Below are positions 54,019 to 63,941 of a stretch of 64,000 nt of DNA, piece after piece. Position 1 is the stretch's first letter. Every line of letters starts with the position of its first letter. A model generated the notes under the pieces. That model was not told the DNA's origin and did not search any database. It was given only the letters and a program-made list of their open reading frames with translations. Origin of the DNA: Phycicoccus sp. CSK15P-2 (GTDB lineage: Bacteria > Actinomycetota > Actinomycetes > Actinomycetales > Dermatophilaceae); assembly GCF_016888005.1 (NCBI RefSeq), contig NZ_JAFDVE010000016.1, forward strand, positions 18,711-82,710, given 5' to 3'. The position numbers and the translations under genes were made by a program.

Positions 54019-54911
54019 GCATCGTCCCGCTCCCCCCGGCGTGGGTCGAGAGCATCGCCGGCCACCCGGCGGACGGCGGTCCCAGCGGGGCGGACTGGGT
54101 CGCCGGCCTCCCCGGGCTGGTCGCCGCGGGCCTCGAGCGGTGGGACCTCGTCGTCGACGGCCCGCCACACACCGGACGGACGGCCGTCGTCATCCCCGTC
54201 CGGCGCGGTGCGGAGCAGCTGGCGCTCAAGGTCGTGTGGCCGCACGCCGAGGGCGCGCACGAGGCGCTCGCACTGCGGATCTGGGGCGGTGACGGCGCCG
54301 TGCGCCTCGTCGCCGCCCTACCGTCCGACGGTCTGCTGCTCCTGGAACGGCTCGACGCGAACCTCGATCTCACCGGTGTGTGGGACGCCGAGGCCTGCGA
54401 GGTGGTGGGCGGCCTGCTCGCCCGGCTGCACGTCCACGCCCCGCCGCAGGTGCCCCGCCTGGCCGACCAGCTGGCTCCCCACCTGGCGCGGATGGCCGAA
54501 CGCCCGGCGGTCCCGCGGCGCATCGCCGACCGGACCCGCGGCCTCGCCCGCGACCTGCTTCCCGAGGCACCGGAGACGTTGCTGCACACCGACCTCCACT
54601 ACGAGAACGTGCTGCACTCCCCCGACTCCGGCTGGACGGCGGTCGGCCCCGAGCCGCTGGCCGGGCATCCCGGCTTCGAGGTGTGGCCTGTGCTGCGCAA
54701 CCGGGTCGGGGAGATGGGCATCGGCGCGTCGCTGCGCTGGTCGGTGCGCCACCGCCTCGCCGTCGTCTCCGAGGCCGCGGGCATCGACCCCGACGAGGCG
54801 CGGGCGTGGACCCTGCTGCGCGCCGGCCTCGAGGTCAGCCGGGCGAGCACGCTCGAGGCCGGCGACTCCGTGACGACGTGCGTGGCCCTGCACAAGGCCA
54901 TCGACGACTGA
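54015..54911 (+). CDS. Aminoglycoside/hydroxyurea phosphotransferase-like protein with altered metal site
   Basis: 298 residues of the APH(6)/hydroxyurea kinase family (PF04655): VIPVRRGAEQLALKVVWPH (ATP Lys), LLLLERLDANLDL, catalytic loop LLHTDLHYENVL near residue 190. The following metal-binding segment, usually IDP-x-(8)-GDPAFD, reads TAVGPEPLAGHPGFEVWPVL, so both expected Asp are replaced (Gly and His). Mg binding may be lost or altered. It is coupled by GTGA to the DUF4439 gene. Resistance activity should not be assumed. Confidence 0.78.
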   Translation: MSIVPLPPAWVESIAGHPADGGPSGADWVAGLPGLVAAGLERWDLVVDGPPHTGRTAVVIPVRRGAEQLALKVVWPHAEGAHEALALRIWGGDGAVRLVAALPSDGLLLLERLDANLDLTGVWDAEACEVVGGLLARLHVHAPPQVPRLADQLAPHLARMAERPAVPRRIADRTRGLARDLLPEAPETLLHTDLHYENVLHSPDSGWTAVGPEPLAGHPGFEVWPVLRNRVGEMGIGASLRWSVRHRLAVVSEAAGIDPDEARAWTLLRAGLEVSRASTLEAGDSVTTCVALHKAIDD

Positions 54912-55041
54912 CCCGGCTCCCGCCGCCGGACCGGCCGCACCCGTACAGTGGCGTTCGTCCGGGACCGTCGCCGTCGACGGAAGGTGCGCCACCTGAGGCG
55001 ACGGCGGTGTCCCACTCCCCCGAGCCCAGGAAGACCGCGAC

Positions 55042-56499
55042 ATGAGCCTTCTCGACACCCACACCTGGCACGGCAAGATCCTCCGCTCCGGCTGGCGCGA
55101 GAGCGCCGGCGGCACGGCCGACGCCGTGGCACCCGCCACCGGCGAGGTGCTCGGCAGCTACGGCGTCGCCTCCCCGGACGACGTCGCCGAAGCCGCTCGC
55201 GACGCCGCCGCAGCGCAGGTCGAGTGGGCCGCCCGCCGCCCCGAGGAGCGCGCCGCGGTGCTCCGCACGGCCGCCCGGCTGTGGGAGGAGCACGCCGCCG
55301 AGGTCGAGGGCTGGATCGTCAAGGAGACCGGGGCCATCCCGCCCAAGGCCGCACTCGAGACGCACATCGCGGCCGAGGAGTGCCACGAGGCCGCTGCCCT
55401 ACCGTCGTACCCCGCCGGCGACGTGCTCGCGACGAACGACGACCGCTGGTCGTTCGCCCGCCGTCGGCCGGTCGGGGTGGTCGGGGTCATCGCCCCGTTC
55501 AACTTCCCGCTCATCCTCTCGATCCGGGCCGTCGCGCCCGCCCTCGCGCTCGGGAACGCGGTCCTGCTCAAGCCGGACCCGCGCACCGCGGTCTCCGGCG
55601 GCATCGCGCTGGCCCGGGTGTTCGAGGAGGCCGGACTACCCGAGGGGCTGCTCGCGGTCCTGCCCGGTGACGCCGCCGTCGGGTCCGCTCTCGTCGAGGC
55701 TCCGGAGGTGCAGGTCATCGCCTTCACCGGCTCGACCGCGGCAGGACGTGCCGTCGGTGAAGCCTGTGCGCGCCACCTCAAGCGGGCCCACCTCGAGCTC
55801 GGCGGCAACAACGCGCTCATCGTCCTCGAGGGCGCCGACCTCGACCTGGCCGCGTCGGCCGGCGCGTTCGGCAGCTTCCTGCACCAGGGCCAGATCTGCA
55901 TGACCGCCGGGCGGCACATCGTCCACGAGTCGCTGTACGACGCCTACGTCGAGGCTCTGAGCGGCAAGGCCCGCAACCTCCCGGTCGGCGACCCCGCCAC
56001 CGAGCAGGTCGCGCTCGGCCCGATCATCGACGCGACCCAGCTGGCCCGCATCGAGAAGATCGTCGCGGCGTCGGTGGAGGCGGGCGCCACGGTCGCGGCC
56101 GGCGGCACCACCGACGGCCCGTTCTACTCCCCCACGGTCCTCACCGACGTCACCCCGGAGCAGCCGGCCTGGACCGACGAGATCTTCGGCCCGGTCGCGC
56201 CGGTCCTGCGGTTCTCGACCGTCGACGAGGCCGTCGCGCTGGCGAACGACTGCCAGTACGGGCTGTCCGTGGGCGTGCTCGGACCGGTGGGTGAGGCGAT
56301 GGGCGTCGCCGACCGGCTGCACTCCGGCAAGGTCCACATCAACGAGCAGACGGTCATGGACGAGGCCAACGCGCCGTTCGGCGGGGTCAAGGACTCCGGG
56401 AACGGCTCACGGATCGGCGGGGCGCAGGCCAACATCGAGTCCTTCACCGAGACGCAGTGGCTCACGATGCGTCCGACCATCGCCCCGTACCCCTTCTGA
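55042..56499 (+). CDS. NAD(P)-dependent aldehyde dehydrogenase (benzaldehyde-type)
   Basis: 485 residues. Cofactor motif [32 protein letters not shown], catalytic Glu in [12 protein letters not shown], catalytic Cys in [14 protein letters not shown], and [12 protein letters not shown]. Closest in style to aromatic (benzaldehyde/vanillin-type) dehydrogenases; substrate not provable. AGGAAG precedes ATG 55042; TACAGT near 54942-54947 is a candidate -10. Confidence 0.9.
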   Translation: MSLLDTHTWHGKILRSGWRESAGGTADAVAPATGEVLGSYGVASPDDVAEAARDAAAAQVEWAARRPEERAAVLRTAARLWEEHAAEVEGWIVKETGAIPPKAALETHIAAEECHEAAALPSYPAGDVLATNDDRWSFARRRPVGVVGVIAPFNFPLILSIRAVAPALALGNAVLLKPDPRTAVSGGIALARVFEEAGLPEGLLAVLPGDAAVGSALVEAPEVQVIAFTGSTAAGRAVGEACARHLKRAHLELGGNNALIVLEGADLDLAASAGAFGSFLHQGQICMTAGRHIVHESLYDAYVEALSGKARNLPVGDPATEQVALGPIIDATQLARIEKIVAASVEAGATVAAGGTTDGPFYSPTVLTDVTPEQPAWTDEIFGPVAPVLRFSTVDEAVALANDCQYGLSVGVLGPVGEAMGVADRLHSGKVHINEQTVMDEANAPFGGVKDSGNGSRIGGAQANIESFTETQWLTMRPTIAPYPF

Positions 56500-56536
56500 G
56501 CATCCGGGTGGCAGCGGCCACCACCGAGGCTGCGCC

Positions 56537-56542
56537 TACGGT
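56537..56542 (+). promoter_or_regulatory. -10 box for leaderless YyaL-like gene
   Basis: TACGGT, then 6 bases, then ATG 56549. Confidence 0.5.
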
Positions 56543-56548
56543 GGGGTG

Positions 56549-58531
56549 ATGGCGAACCGGCTGGCCGAGTCCCTCTCCCCCTACCTGCTCCAGCACGCCG
56601 ACAACCCCGTCGGCTGGTGGGAGTGGGGTGACGACGCGTTCGCCGAGGCGCGACGCCGCGACGTCCCGGTGTTCCTGTCGGTCGGCTACGCGGCGTGTCA
56701 CTGGTGCCATGTCATGGCGCACGAGAGCTTCGAGGACGACGAGGTCGCGCGGGTGCTCGCCGAGAGGTACGTCGCCGTCAAGGTCGACCGCGAGGAGCGG
56801 CCGGACGTCGACGCCGTGTACATGGCCGCGACGACAGCCCTGACCGGCCAGGGCGGCTGGCCGATGACCTGCCTGCTCACGCCGGACGGGGACCCGTTCT
56901 TCGCCGGGACGTACCTGCCTCGCCAGCACCTGCTCGGGCTCCTCGACAACGCCTCACGGGCGTGGACGGACCAGCGCGAGCAGGTGCTCGCGTCCGGTGC
57001 CCACGTGGCGGCCCGGCTGCGCGAGGTCACCGGCCCGCCGGCGGCGTCACCCGTCGGCACGGACGTCCTCGACCGGGCCGCGACCCGTCTGCGGAGCACG
57101 TTCGACGACGCCCGCGGCGGGTTCGGGGGCGCGCCGAAGTTCCCGCCGTCGATGGTGCTCGAGTTCCTCCTGCGGCACCACGCGAGGACCGGCGCCGAGG
57201 ACTCGCTCGCGATGGTCCGCCGGACCGCCGAGGCGATGGCGCGGGGCGGGATGTACGACCAGCTCGCCGGCGGGTTCGCGCGCTACTCGGTGGACGCGGA
57301 CTGGGTCGTGCCGCACTTCGAGAAGATGCTCTACGACAACGCGCTCCTCCTGCGCGTCCACGCCCATCTCTGGCGGGCCACGGGAGAGCCCCACGCCCGC
57401 CGCGTCGCGGAGGAGACGGCGACGTTCCTCCTGCGCGACCTGCGCACCGAGGGCGGTGCCTTCGCCTCGGCCCTCGACGCCGACACGGTCGTCGACGGGC
57501 ACTCCCACGAGGGACTCACCTACGCGTGGACCCCGACCCAGCTCGTCGAGGTGCTCGGTCCCGACGACGGGTCCCGTGCCGCCGACCTGCTGTCGGTCAC
57601 GGCGGCCGGGACGTTCGAGCACGGCGCCTCCACGCTGCAGCTGCGGCACGACCCCGAGGACCCCGCGTGGTGGGCCGGCGTCCGTGACCGGCTGCTCGAC
57701 GCGCGTCGGAGCAGGCCGCAACCCGCCCGGGACGACAAGGTCGTCACGGCCTGGAACGGCCTGGCCGTCGCGGCGCTCGCGGACGCGGGGACGGTCCTCG
57801 GCCGCCCGGACCTCGTCGACGCGGCGTCCACCGCGGCCGAGCACGTGCTGGCGACCCACGTCGTCGACGGGCGGCTGCTCCGCACCTCCCGGGGCGGGGT
57901 CGTGTCCGGGGCACCGGCGGTGCTCGAGGACGTGGGTGACCTCGGCGAGGGGCTGCTGGCGCTGCACCAGGCCACCGGCGCTGCGCGGTGGCTCGCCGAG
58001 GCGACCGACCTCCTCGACGACGCGATGGAGCGGTTCGTCGACGCCGACGGTTCCGTGCACGACACGGCGGCGGATGCTCCCCCGCTCTTCGCCCGGCCCG
58101 CGAACCGCAGCGACAACGCCGAGCCATGCGGCGCCTCGGCCCTCGCGGGTGCCCTGCTGACCGCGGCCGCCCTGACGGGCAGCACCCACCACCGGACGGC
58201 GGCGGAGTCGGTACTCGCCGCGTGTGGCTCCGTGGCGGAGGCCGAGCCCAGGTTCGCCGGGTGGACCCTCGCCGTGGCCGAGGCGATGGCTGCCGGTCCC
58301 CTGCAGGTGGCGGTCGTCGGCCCGGACCCGGAGCCGCTGCTCGAGGTCGTCCACACGAGCACCTCACCCGGGCTCGTGCACGTGGTCGGGGAGCCGGACG
58401 CCCCGGGGGTACCACTGCTGGCGGACCGACCGGTCGTCGACGGCCGGGCCTCGGCGTACGTGTGCCGTGGGTTCGTGTGCGACCGGCCGGCGACCGACCC
58501 CGCCGGACTCCGCGAGGCCCTCGGCAGGTAG
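56549..58531 (+). CDS. YyaL/SSP411-like thioredoxin-fold DUF255 protein
   Basis: 660 residues. N-terminal DUF255 thioredoxin fold (1-165): [19 protein letters not shown], CxxC at about 50-53 in [48 protein letters not shown]. The rest is an (alpha/alpha)6 barrel like N-acylglucosamine epimerases ([40 protein letters not shown]). Physiological role unknown. ATG 56549 fits family and -10 position; the frame runs further upstream. Confidence 0.9.
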   Translation: MANRLAESLSPYLLQHADNPVGWWEWGDDAFAEARRRDVPVFLSVGYAACHWCHVMAHESFEDDEVARVLAERYVAVKVDREERPDVDAVYMAATTALTGQGGWPMTCLLTPDGDPFFAGTYLPRQHLLGLLDNASRAWTDQREQVLASGAHVAARLREVTGPPAASPVGTDVLDRAATRLRSTFDDARGGFGGAPKFPPSMVLEFLLRHHARTGAEDSLAMVRRTAEAMARGGMYDQLAGGFARYSVDADWVVPHFEKMLYDNALLLRVHAHLWRATGEPHARRVAEETATFLLRDLRTEGGAFASALDADTVVDGHSHEGLTYAWTPTQLVEVLGPDDGSRAADLLSVTAAGTFEHGASTLQLRHDPEDPAWWAGVRDRLLDARRSRPQPARDDKVVTAWNGLAVAALADAGTVLGRPDLVDAASTAAEHVLATHVVDGRLLRTSRGGVVSGAPAVLEDVGDLGEGLLALHQATGAARWLAEATDLLDDAMERFVDADGSVHDTAADAPPLFARPANRSDNAEPCGASALAGALLTAAALTGSTHHRTAAESVLAACGSVAEAEPRFAGWTLAVAEAMAAGPLQVAVVGPDPEPLLEVVHTSTSPGLVHVVGEPDAPGVPLLADRPVVDGRASAYVCRGFVCDRPATDPAGLREALGR

Positions 58532-58535
58532 GGGC

Positions 58536-58574
58536 CCGCCCCCGGCGCGGGGGTGCGGCCGGCGCCGGGGGCGG
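58536..58574. terminator. Hairpin terminator after YyaL-like gene
   Basis: 13-bp arms CCGCCCCCGGCGC (58536-58548) and GCGCCGGGGGCGG (58562-58574), 4 bases after the stop. Confidence 0.7.
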
Positions 58575-59129
58575 CCCACGAACACCGGGAGGCACAGAGG
58601 GAAGGCAGTCCGGGGGTGCACCCGGCCGCCGCCTTCCTGGTGTCCGCCAACCCCGGCACGTCTCCCGAAGGACGCCGTGCCAGAGTCGGACGGACCGATG
58701 CGTGGAGGCACCGGCCCGTCGGGTCAGGTGAGCGACAACCGTCCCGGCATGCGACCGGAACGGCGCGCAGGGTGGTGGTGACGAGTGTCGGGGCCGGCGC
58801 CGTGGACCGAGCGCGGGCAGTGAGCGGATGGGGCGGACCGGTTCATGGTCCAGGGGTCGTCATGCTCGGGCGAGGTGGGCACATGAGCGTGTGCACACCC
58901 TTCGCGTCGCGTGAGCGAGGGCGACGACGGAGGAACCTGGCCCCAGGCCCCTCCGACCTCCCGAGGTCGAGACATGACTCTGCCAATGATGTCGCGCCGG
59001 AGGTCCCCTGCTGAACGACCGGCTGAACGGGGACGACAGTAGCAGCGCTTCGGCTCCGACGACAGGCCCGGACCAGGGTTCTGTCAGGAGATCCCTCCGG
59101 AGGCGGACGTGACCGTCGCCCGGGCGTCG
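58575..59129. other. Intergenic region without recognised gene
   Basis: About 550 bases at a convergent junction. A second imperfect inverted repeat (GGAAGGC ... GCCTTCC, about 58600-58640) is seen. Short ORFs on both strands lack family features. Confidence 0.5.
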
Positions 59130-59912
59130 TCAGTGCCCGAGCAGCCGGTACCCCGGGTCACGCTCGGCGAGCAGCCGTGCGGCGCGGCCGGGGTCCACCC
59201 ATGCCGCGGTTGCCCACACGTCCGCCCAGGTGAGGTCGGGTCCGATGACGGTCGCCGACCCCGGGCGGACGACGGCGCAGCGCGTTCGCGGGTCGACGAC
59301 GTGCCCGCCGCGCGCCGACGAACCCGACGTCGCGACGGCCCCGCGGCGGACCGGGACGACATCGACGACGTGCCCCGCCCGCGCCGGGTCCTCGACGCCG
59401 ATGCGCCAGGTCGGCTCGTCGCCGGTGAGCCCCGAACCCGCGCCGACGACGACGTCGCCGCCGGCGCCGAGGGCGTAGGCGATGTCCGGGAGGACGTCGA
59501 GGTGCGCCGCCGCCCCGGCCAGGGCCCATCCCTTGACGAGCCCTGTCGGGTCGAAGACCGCGCGTCCGTGCCGACGGGACCGCCAGGCGCTGAACAGCCC
59601 GTCGGTGCGCTCCTCCGCCTCGAGGCACAGCAGCGTGACATCGCCGAGCCACGCGTGGACCTCGTCGGTCTCGCCGTGCTGCAGACGCAGGAGGTCGCTG
59701 TCCGCCCGCCACGTCGAGAACACGGCGTCCGCACGGCGCAGGTGGGCGAACACGCGCGCCACGGCCGCACCGATGTCGGGCCGGTCCGGGTCGGGCGTCC
59801 TGACGTGGACGCTCACCGCGGTGCCCATGAGGTGCTCGACCCAGGCCCGCCGGGCGAGGGCCGGCGGCTCGGGCTCCGGGCGGCGCCGCACGGGGATCTC
59901 GAGGGTGCTCAC
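59130..59912 (-). CDS. apbE: FAD:protein FMN transferase (ApbE)
   Basis: 260 residues. Transfers FMN from FAD to a Thr/Ser of target proteins. Motifs: VEHLMGTAVSVHV, FSTWRADSDLLRL, FDPTGLVKGWALAGAA and the metal/flavin segment ATSGSSARGGHVVDPRT. There is no obvious signal peptide, so it may act in the cytoplasm or be exported otherwise. GTG 59912 overlaps the stop of the FMN-binding protein, its likely substrate. Confidence 0.92.
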   Translation of the reverse strand: MSTLEIPVRRRPEPEPPALARRAWVEHLMGTAVSVHVRTPDPDRPDIGAAVARVFAHLRRADAVFSTWRADSDLLRLQHGETDEVHAWLGDVTLLCLEAEERTDGLFSAWRSRRHGRAVFDPTGLVKGWALAGAAAHLDVLPDIAYALGAGGDVVVGAGSGLTGDEPTWRIGVEDPARAGHVVDVVPVRRGAVATSGSSARGGHVVDPRTRCAVVRPGSATVIGPDLTWADVWATAAWVDPGRAARLLAERDPGYRLLGH

Positions 59913-60397
59913 AGGTTCGCCTGGTCGATCGCGGACTGGAGGGACCGGACGTACCCGTCGGAGGTGAACGTCGCACCGGAGACCATGTCGATGTCCGCGC
60001 TCTGCGTCCGGACCGCCTCCTCGTTGAGGATCGGCACGGCGTAGGAGTTGATCTGCTGGTCGTGGTGGTCGTTCCACGGCACCTGGGTGACGACCGACTC
60101 GGTGATCTTCCCGCCGGACACGGTGATCTCGACCTGCACCGGCCCGTACCGGGTCTGCACGGCGTCACCGGTGTAGGTGCCCTCCGCGCCGCTCGTGGGG
60201 TCCGGGGTCGTCGGCTCGGGGGTCGGTGTGGCGGAGCCGGTGCTCGATCCCGGGCCGTCCTCGGTCGAGCCGTTGACGGTGGGGTCGGCCACGGCGACCG
60301 CGCTCGACCCGACCCCCGATCCCGTCGACGTGTGGTAGCTGAAGAGCAGCACGAGCGCCGAGACCGTGCTGAGCATCCAGGTGGTGATCCGTCGCAT
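59909..60397 (-). CDS. FMN-binding domain protein, flavinylation target
   Basis: 162 residues: N-terminal hydrophobic signal/anchor (5-22), a Thr/Ser/Pro linker (to about 72), then an FMN_bind domain. The ApbE acceptor motif D-x-x-S-G-A-T-x-T/S is present (DMVSGATFTS), with T143 the expected flavinylated residue. It would carry covalent FMN outside the membrane and exchange electrons with the ferric-reductase-like protein encoded just upstream. Confidence 0.9.
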   Translation of the reverse strand: MRRITTWMLSTVSALVLLFSYHTSTGSGVGSSAVAVADPTVNGSTEDGPGSSTGSATPTPEPTTPDPTSGAEGTYTGDAVQTRYGPVQVEITVSGGKITESVVTQVPWNDHHDQQINSYAVPILNEEAVRTQSADIDMVSGATFTSDGYVRSLQSAIDQANL

Positions 60398-60425
60398 CGT
60401 GGGTCCTTCTCGGTTGCAGGGGTTC

Positions 60426-61853
60426 TCAGGAGGCGAAGCGCTCGAGGTGGACGGCGTCGGCCGGGGCTCCGGCCTCCCGCACGGCGGCGTGCGCGGCGGT
60501 CAGCCAGCCGTCGCCGCCGCAGAGGTAGACGTCGTGCTCGGCGATGTCGGGGACCACCTCGCGCAGCGCCTCGGCATCCGAGAGGTGCGCGGCCTGGCGC
60601 GGGAGCCAGCTGGCCCGCCCGGGGACGCGCGGTCCTTCCACCTGCACGTACCGGGCGCCACGGGCGGCGGCCAGCGCGCGGATCTCGTCGGCCAGCACGG
60701 CCGCCTCCCGGGTGCGCACCCGGTGCACGACGGTCACGTCCCCCGGCTGCTGCGGAAGCTCCTCGAGCAGGGCGCGCAGCGGCGTGACGCCGATACCCGA
60801 CCCCATGAGCAGCACCTTGCGCCGGGTCCGCACCCCGCCGTGGAGCCGCCCGTACGGTCCCTCGACGAGCACCCGGGTGCCGGGCCGCAGGGTGGCGAGG
60901 CGGGCGGATCCGTCGCCCACGTGGGCCGCGGTGATCCGCAGGGTCCGCCCGTCCGGGGCGGCGGAGACCGAGTAGGGATGGGCCCGGGACCAGCCCGGAC
61001 CGTCGAGGAAGCGCCACTGGAGGAACTGCCCCGCCCGGACCCGCAGGTGGCGCACGCCGTCGCCACCGACGGTCACGGTCGTGGCCCCGGGGCCTTCGGG
61101 CCGGACGTCGAGCACGCGGATCGGCGAGCGCAAAGACCGCCACAGCGGCACCCCCACCCGGAAGGCGAGCACGGCCGCCGCGGTGACGCCCCACAGACCC
61201 CACCAGAAGACGGTGGCGGGGGTCGAGTCGAGGAAGTCGGCGCCGGTCCACAGCTGGTGGGGCAGGACGAGCCCGGCACCCACGTAGCCGTAGAGGTGGA
61301 TGAGATGCCACGACTCGTAGCGCAGCCGGCGCCGGGCGCGCCTGACCGAGGTGACGACGACCATGACCAGGGCCGTGGTCCCGGCCCACGCGAGGAGCAT
61401 CCCGGGGTAGCCGACGACGAAGTCCCAGGTCGTGCCCCAGAGGCCGAGCGGCCCCGAGGCGGCGTAACCGAGGGTGATGAGGACGATGTGGCCGAGCAGC
61501 AGCGAGAAGGACGTGAACCCGACGAGCCGGTGCACCCGGGCGAGCTCGTCCTGGCCCCAGGCCTGCTCGACCCACGGCACCCGGGCCATGAGGATCACCT
61601 GGAGCAGGAGCAGCGCCGAGGCGACGAGCCCGGTGAGGCGGCCCGTCGAGGTCAGCGCGCCGGCGAGCGAGCCGAGGTCCTGCACCCCTCCCCCGGCGAC
61701 CCAGAGCGCACCGACCCCGAGCACCACGGCCCAGCCGAGGGTGCCCGTCGCGTCGCGCCACCAGCGCGGCACCGGACCGTTCGGGCGCGGTGCTGGACCG
61801 GCGTGCCGACCCCGGGCGGGGGCGCCGTCGGCGGTCACGGTGCTCGTCGTCAT
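60426..61853 (-). CDS. Ferric reductase-like transmembrane flavocytochrome
   Basis: 475 residues of the FRE/NOX type. About six helices with candidate heme His in VHRLVGFTSFSLLLGHIV and SWHLIHLYGYVGAGLVLPHQLW; then an FAD-binding domain (RAHPYSVSAAP) and a NAD(P) domain (LLMGSGIGVTPLRALLEEL, YLCGGDGW). It moves electrons from NAD(P)H across the membrane. ATG 61853 lacks a clear ribosome binding site. First gene of the three-gene flavin operon. Confidence 0.9.
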   Translation of the reverse strand: MTTSTVTADGAPARGRHAGPAPRPNGPVPRWWRDATGTLGWAVVLGVGALWVAGGGVQDLGSLAGALTSTGRLTGLVASALLLLQVILMARVPWVEQAWGQDELARVHRLVGFTSFSLLLGHIVLITLGYAASGPLGLWGTTWDFVVGYPGMLLAWAGTTALVMVVVTSVRRARRRLRYESWHLIHLYGYVGAGLVLPHQLWTGADFLDSTPATVFWWGLWGVTAAAVLAFRVGVPLWRSLRSPIRVLDVRPEGPGATTVTVGGDGVRHLRVRAGQFLQWRFLDGPGWSRAHPYSVSAAPDGRTLRITAAHVGDGSARLATLRPGTRVLVEGPYGRLHGGVRTRRKVLLMGSGIGVTPLRALLEELPQQPGDVTVVHRVRTREAAVLADEIRALAAARGARYVQVEGPRVPGRASWLPRQAAHLSDAEALREVVPDIAEHDVYLCGGDGWLTAAHAAVREAGAPADAVHLERFAS

Positions 61854-61993
61854 ACACGTGACGGTGCCGACGGTTCCTGTGCGGTGGCTGTGGCGTTCGT
61901 CGGAGGCCCCCATGAGCGTCCAACGGCACTCTTCCGCGGCGCGCCGACCCGGATGCGCCGGTCCGCCGGCACCGGGTACGGGAGGATGTCCGG

Positions 61994-63907
61994 GTGAGTG
62001 CGACGCCGCCCCCGCCCGTCGACGTGCGTCCACCTGGGGTCTCCACCGACCGCGCGGAGATGTTCCGGGCCCGCCTCGAGCGGTGGTGGCCCGACCTCCA
62101 CGACGGTCTCGCCGTCCTCTACGGCACCGAGCGCGCCGGCGTCGTCGGACTCGAGCTCGTCAGGCTCGCGGCGCGCTCCTTCGCCCGCCGTTCCGAGCGG
62201 CTGCACCGCCGGGACCTCGACCGGATGCTCCGCCCGGACTGGCTCCAGGACCCCGCGACGGTCGGCTACGCGGCCTACACGGAGCGATTCGCGGGGGACC
62301 TGCGCGGCGTCGCGGAGCGCATCCCCTACCTCGAGGAGCTCGGGGTCCGCTACCTGCACCTCATGCCGCTGCTGCGGCCCCGCGACGGCGACAACGACGG
62401 CGGGTACGCGGTCGCCGACTACCGGCAGGTCCGGCCCGACCTCGGCTCCATGGACGACCTCGAGACCCTCGCCGAGGAGCTGCACGACGCCGGGATCAGC
62501 CTCGTCCTCGACCTCGTCCTCAACCACGTCGCGCGCGAGCACGAGTGGGCGGCCAGGGCACGCGGTGGTCACCACCGGTACCGCTCCTACTTCCACGTGT
62601 TCGCCGACCGGCGTCTGCCCGACGCCTACGAGCGCACCCTGCCCGAGGTGTTCCCCGACTTCGCACCGGGCAGCTTCACCTGGGACGACGACCTCCGTGG
62701 GTGGGTGTGGACGACCTTCAACTCCTGGCAGTGGGACGTCAACTGGGGCAACCCGGACGTCCTCGTCGAGTACGCCGACGTCGTCCTCGCCCTGGCCAAC
62801 AAGGGCGTGGACGTGCTCCGCCTCGACGCCATCGCGTTCATGTGGAAGCGGCTCGGCACCGACTGCCAGGGCCAGCCGGAGGTGCACGCCATCACCCAGG
62901 TCCTGCGGGCCGTCACCCGGGTCACGTGTCCGGCCGTGGCGTTCAAGGCCGAGGCGATCGTCGCGCCCAGCAAGCTCCTGGCCTACCTCGGGGAGGGGCC
63001 GTTCACCGGCAAGGTCAGCGACCTCGCGTACCACAACGGCCTCATGGTGCAGGTGTGGTCGATGCTCGCGACGCGCGACGTCCGGCTCGCGGTGCAGGCG
63101 CTCGGGTCGCTGCCGCCGAAGCCGGTGTCGGCGACCTGGGTCACCTACCTGCGCTGCCACGACGACATCGGATGGGCCGTCATGGACGAGGACGCCGAGG
63201 CCGTGGGGCTCACCGGGCCGGGGCACCGCCAGTTCCTCGCCGACTGGTACTCCGGCGACTTCTGGGGGTCCCCGGCCCGGGGGCTCGTCTTCCAGTTCAA
63301 CCCCGAGACCGGCGACCGACGCACGTCCGGCACGGCAGCCTCGCTCGTCGGGCTGCAGAGCGCCGAGTCACCCGCGGAGACCCGGTTGGCGCTCGCGGCG
63401 CTGCGGCTCGCGCACGCCGTGGTCCTGGGCTGGGGCGGCGTCCCGGTGCTGTGGAGCGGCGACGAGCTCGGCCTGCCGAACGACCCCGACTGGGCCGACG
63501 AGCCCGGGCACGAGGGCGACAACCGATGGGCGCACCGGCCGCGGCTCGACACCGGGATGACGCAGGCCCGGCTCGACCGGACATCCGTCCCGGGGCGAGC
63601 GTTCTCCGACCTCGTGTCGCTCGTGCGGGCGCGGGCGGGTCTGCCGCACCTGCACGCGTCGGTCGAGACGACGCTGGGTCCGGTGGACGACCCGGGAGTG
63701 CTCGTCACGCTGCGCGACCACCCGCTCGGCCGGTTCGCCGGCGTGTACAACGTGACCCCCGAGGCGCGGCGGCTGCCTGGGTGGCGCGTCCACGAGCTCG
63801 GGCTCGCCGACGCGGTGGACGCGCTGAGCGGCGACTCCGTGACGTACGACGACGACGGCGACGTCCACCTCCCGCCCTACGCCGTCCTCTGGCTCACCAT
63901 CCCCTGA
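61994..63907 (+). CDS. Amylosucrase-like GH13 enzyme
   Basis: 637 residues, GH13_4-like. Builds alpha-1,4-glucan from sucrose, or acts on it as a hydrolase. A helical N-terminal domain (1-90) precedes the barrel: YLHLMPLLRPRDGDNDGGYAVADY, LVLDLVLNHVAREH, nucleophile Asp in VLRLDAIAFMWK (about 277), acid/base Glu in FKAEAIV (about 318), transition-state Asp in RCHDDIGW (about 388). GTG 61994 has GGAGG at good spacing. Divergent from the flavocytochrome gene. Confidence 0.9.
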   Translation: MSATPPPPVDVRPPGVSTDRAEMFRARLERWWPDLHDGLAVLYGTERAGVVGLELVRLAARSFARRSERLHRRDLDRMLRPDWLQDPATVGYAAYTERFAGDLRGVAERIPYLEELGVRYLHLMPLLRPRDGDNDGGYAVADYRQVRPDLGSMDDLETLAEELHDAGISLVLDLVLNHVAREHEWAARARGGHHRYRSYFHVFADRRLPDAYERTLPEVFPDFAPGSFTWDDDLRGWVWTTFNSWQWDVNWGNPDVLVEYADVVLALANKGVDVLRLDAIAFMWKRLGTDCQGQPEVHAITQVLRAVTRVTCPAVAFKAEAIVAPSKLLAYLGEGPFTGKVSDLAYHNGLMVQVWSMLATRDVRLAVQALGSLPPKPVSATWVTYLRCHDDIGWAVMDEDAEAVGLTGPGHRQFLADWYSGDFWGSPARGLVFQFNPETGDRRTSGTAASLVGLQSAESPAETRLALAALRLAHAVVLGWGGVPVLWSGDELGLPNDPDWADEPGHEGDNRWAHRPRLDTGMTQARLDRTSVPGRAFSDLVSLVRARAGLPHLHASVETTLGPVDDPGVLVTLRDHPLGRFAGVYNVTPEARRLPGWRVHELGLADAVDALSGDSVTYDDDGDVHLPPYAVLWLTIP

Positions 63908-63941
63908 CGCCACCACCCTCCCCCCGCCCCTTCTCGCGAAC

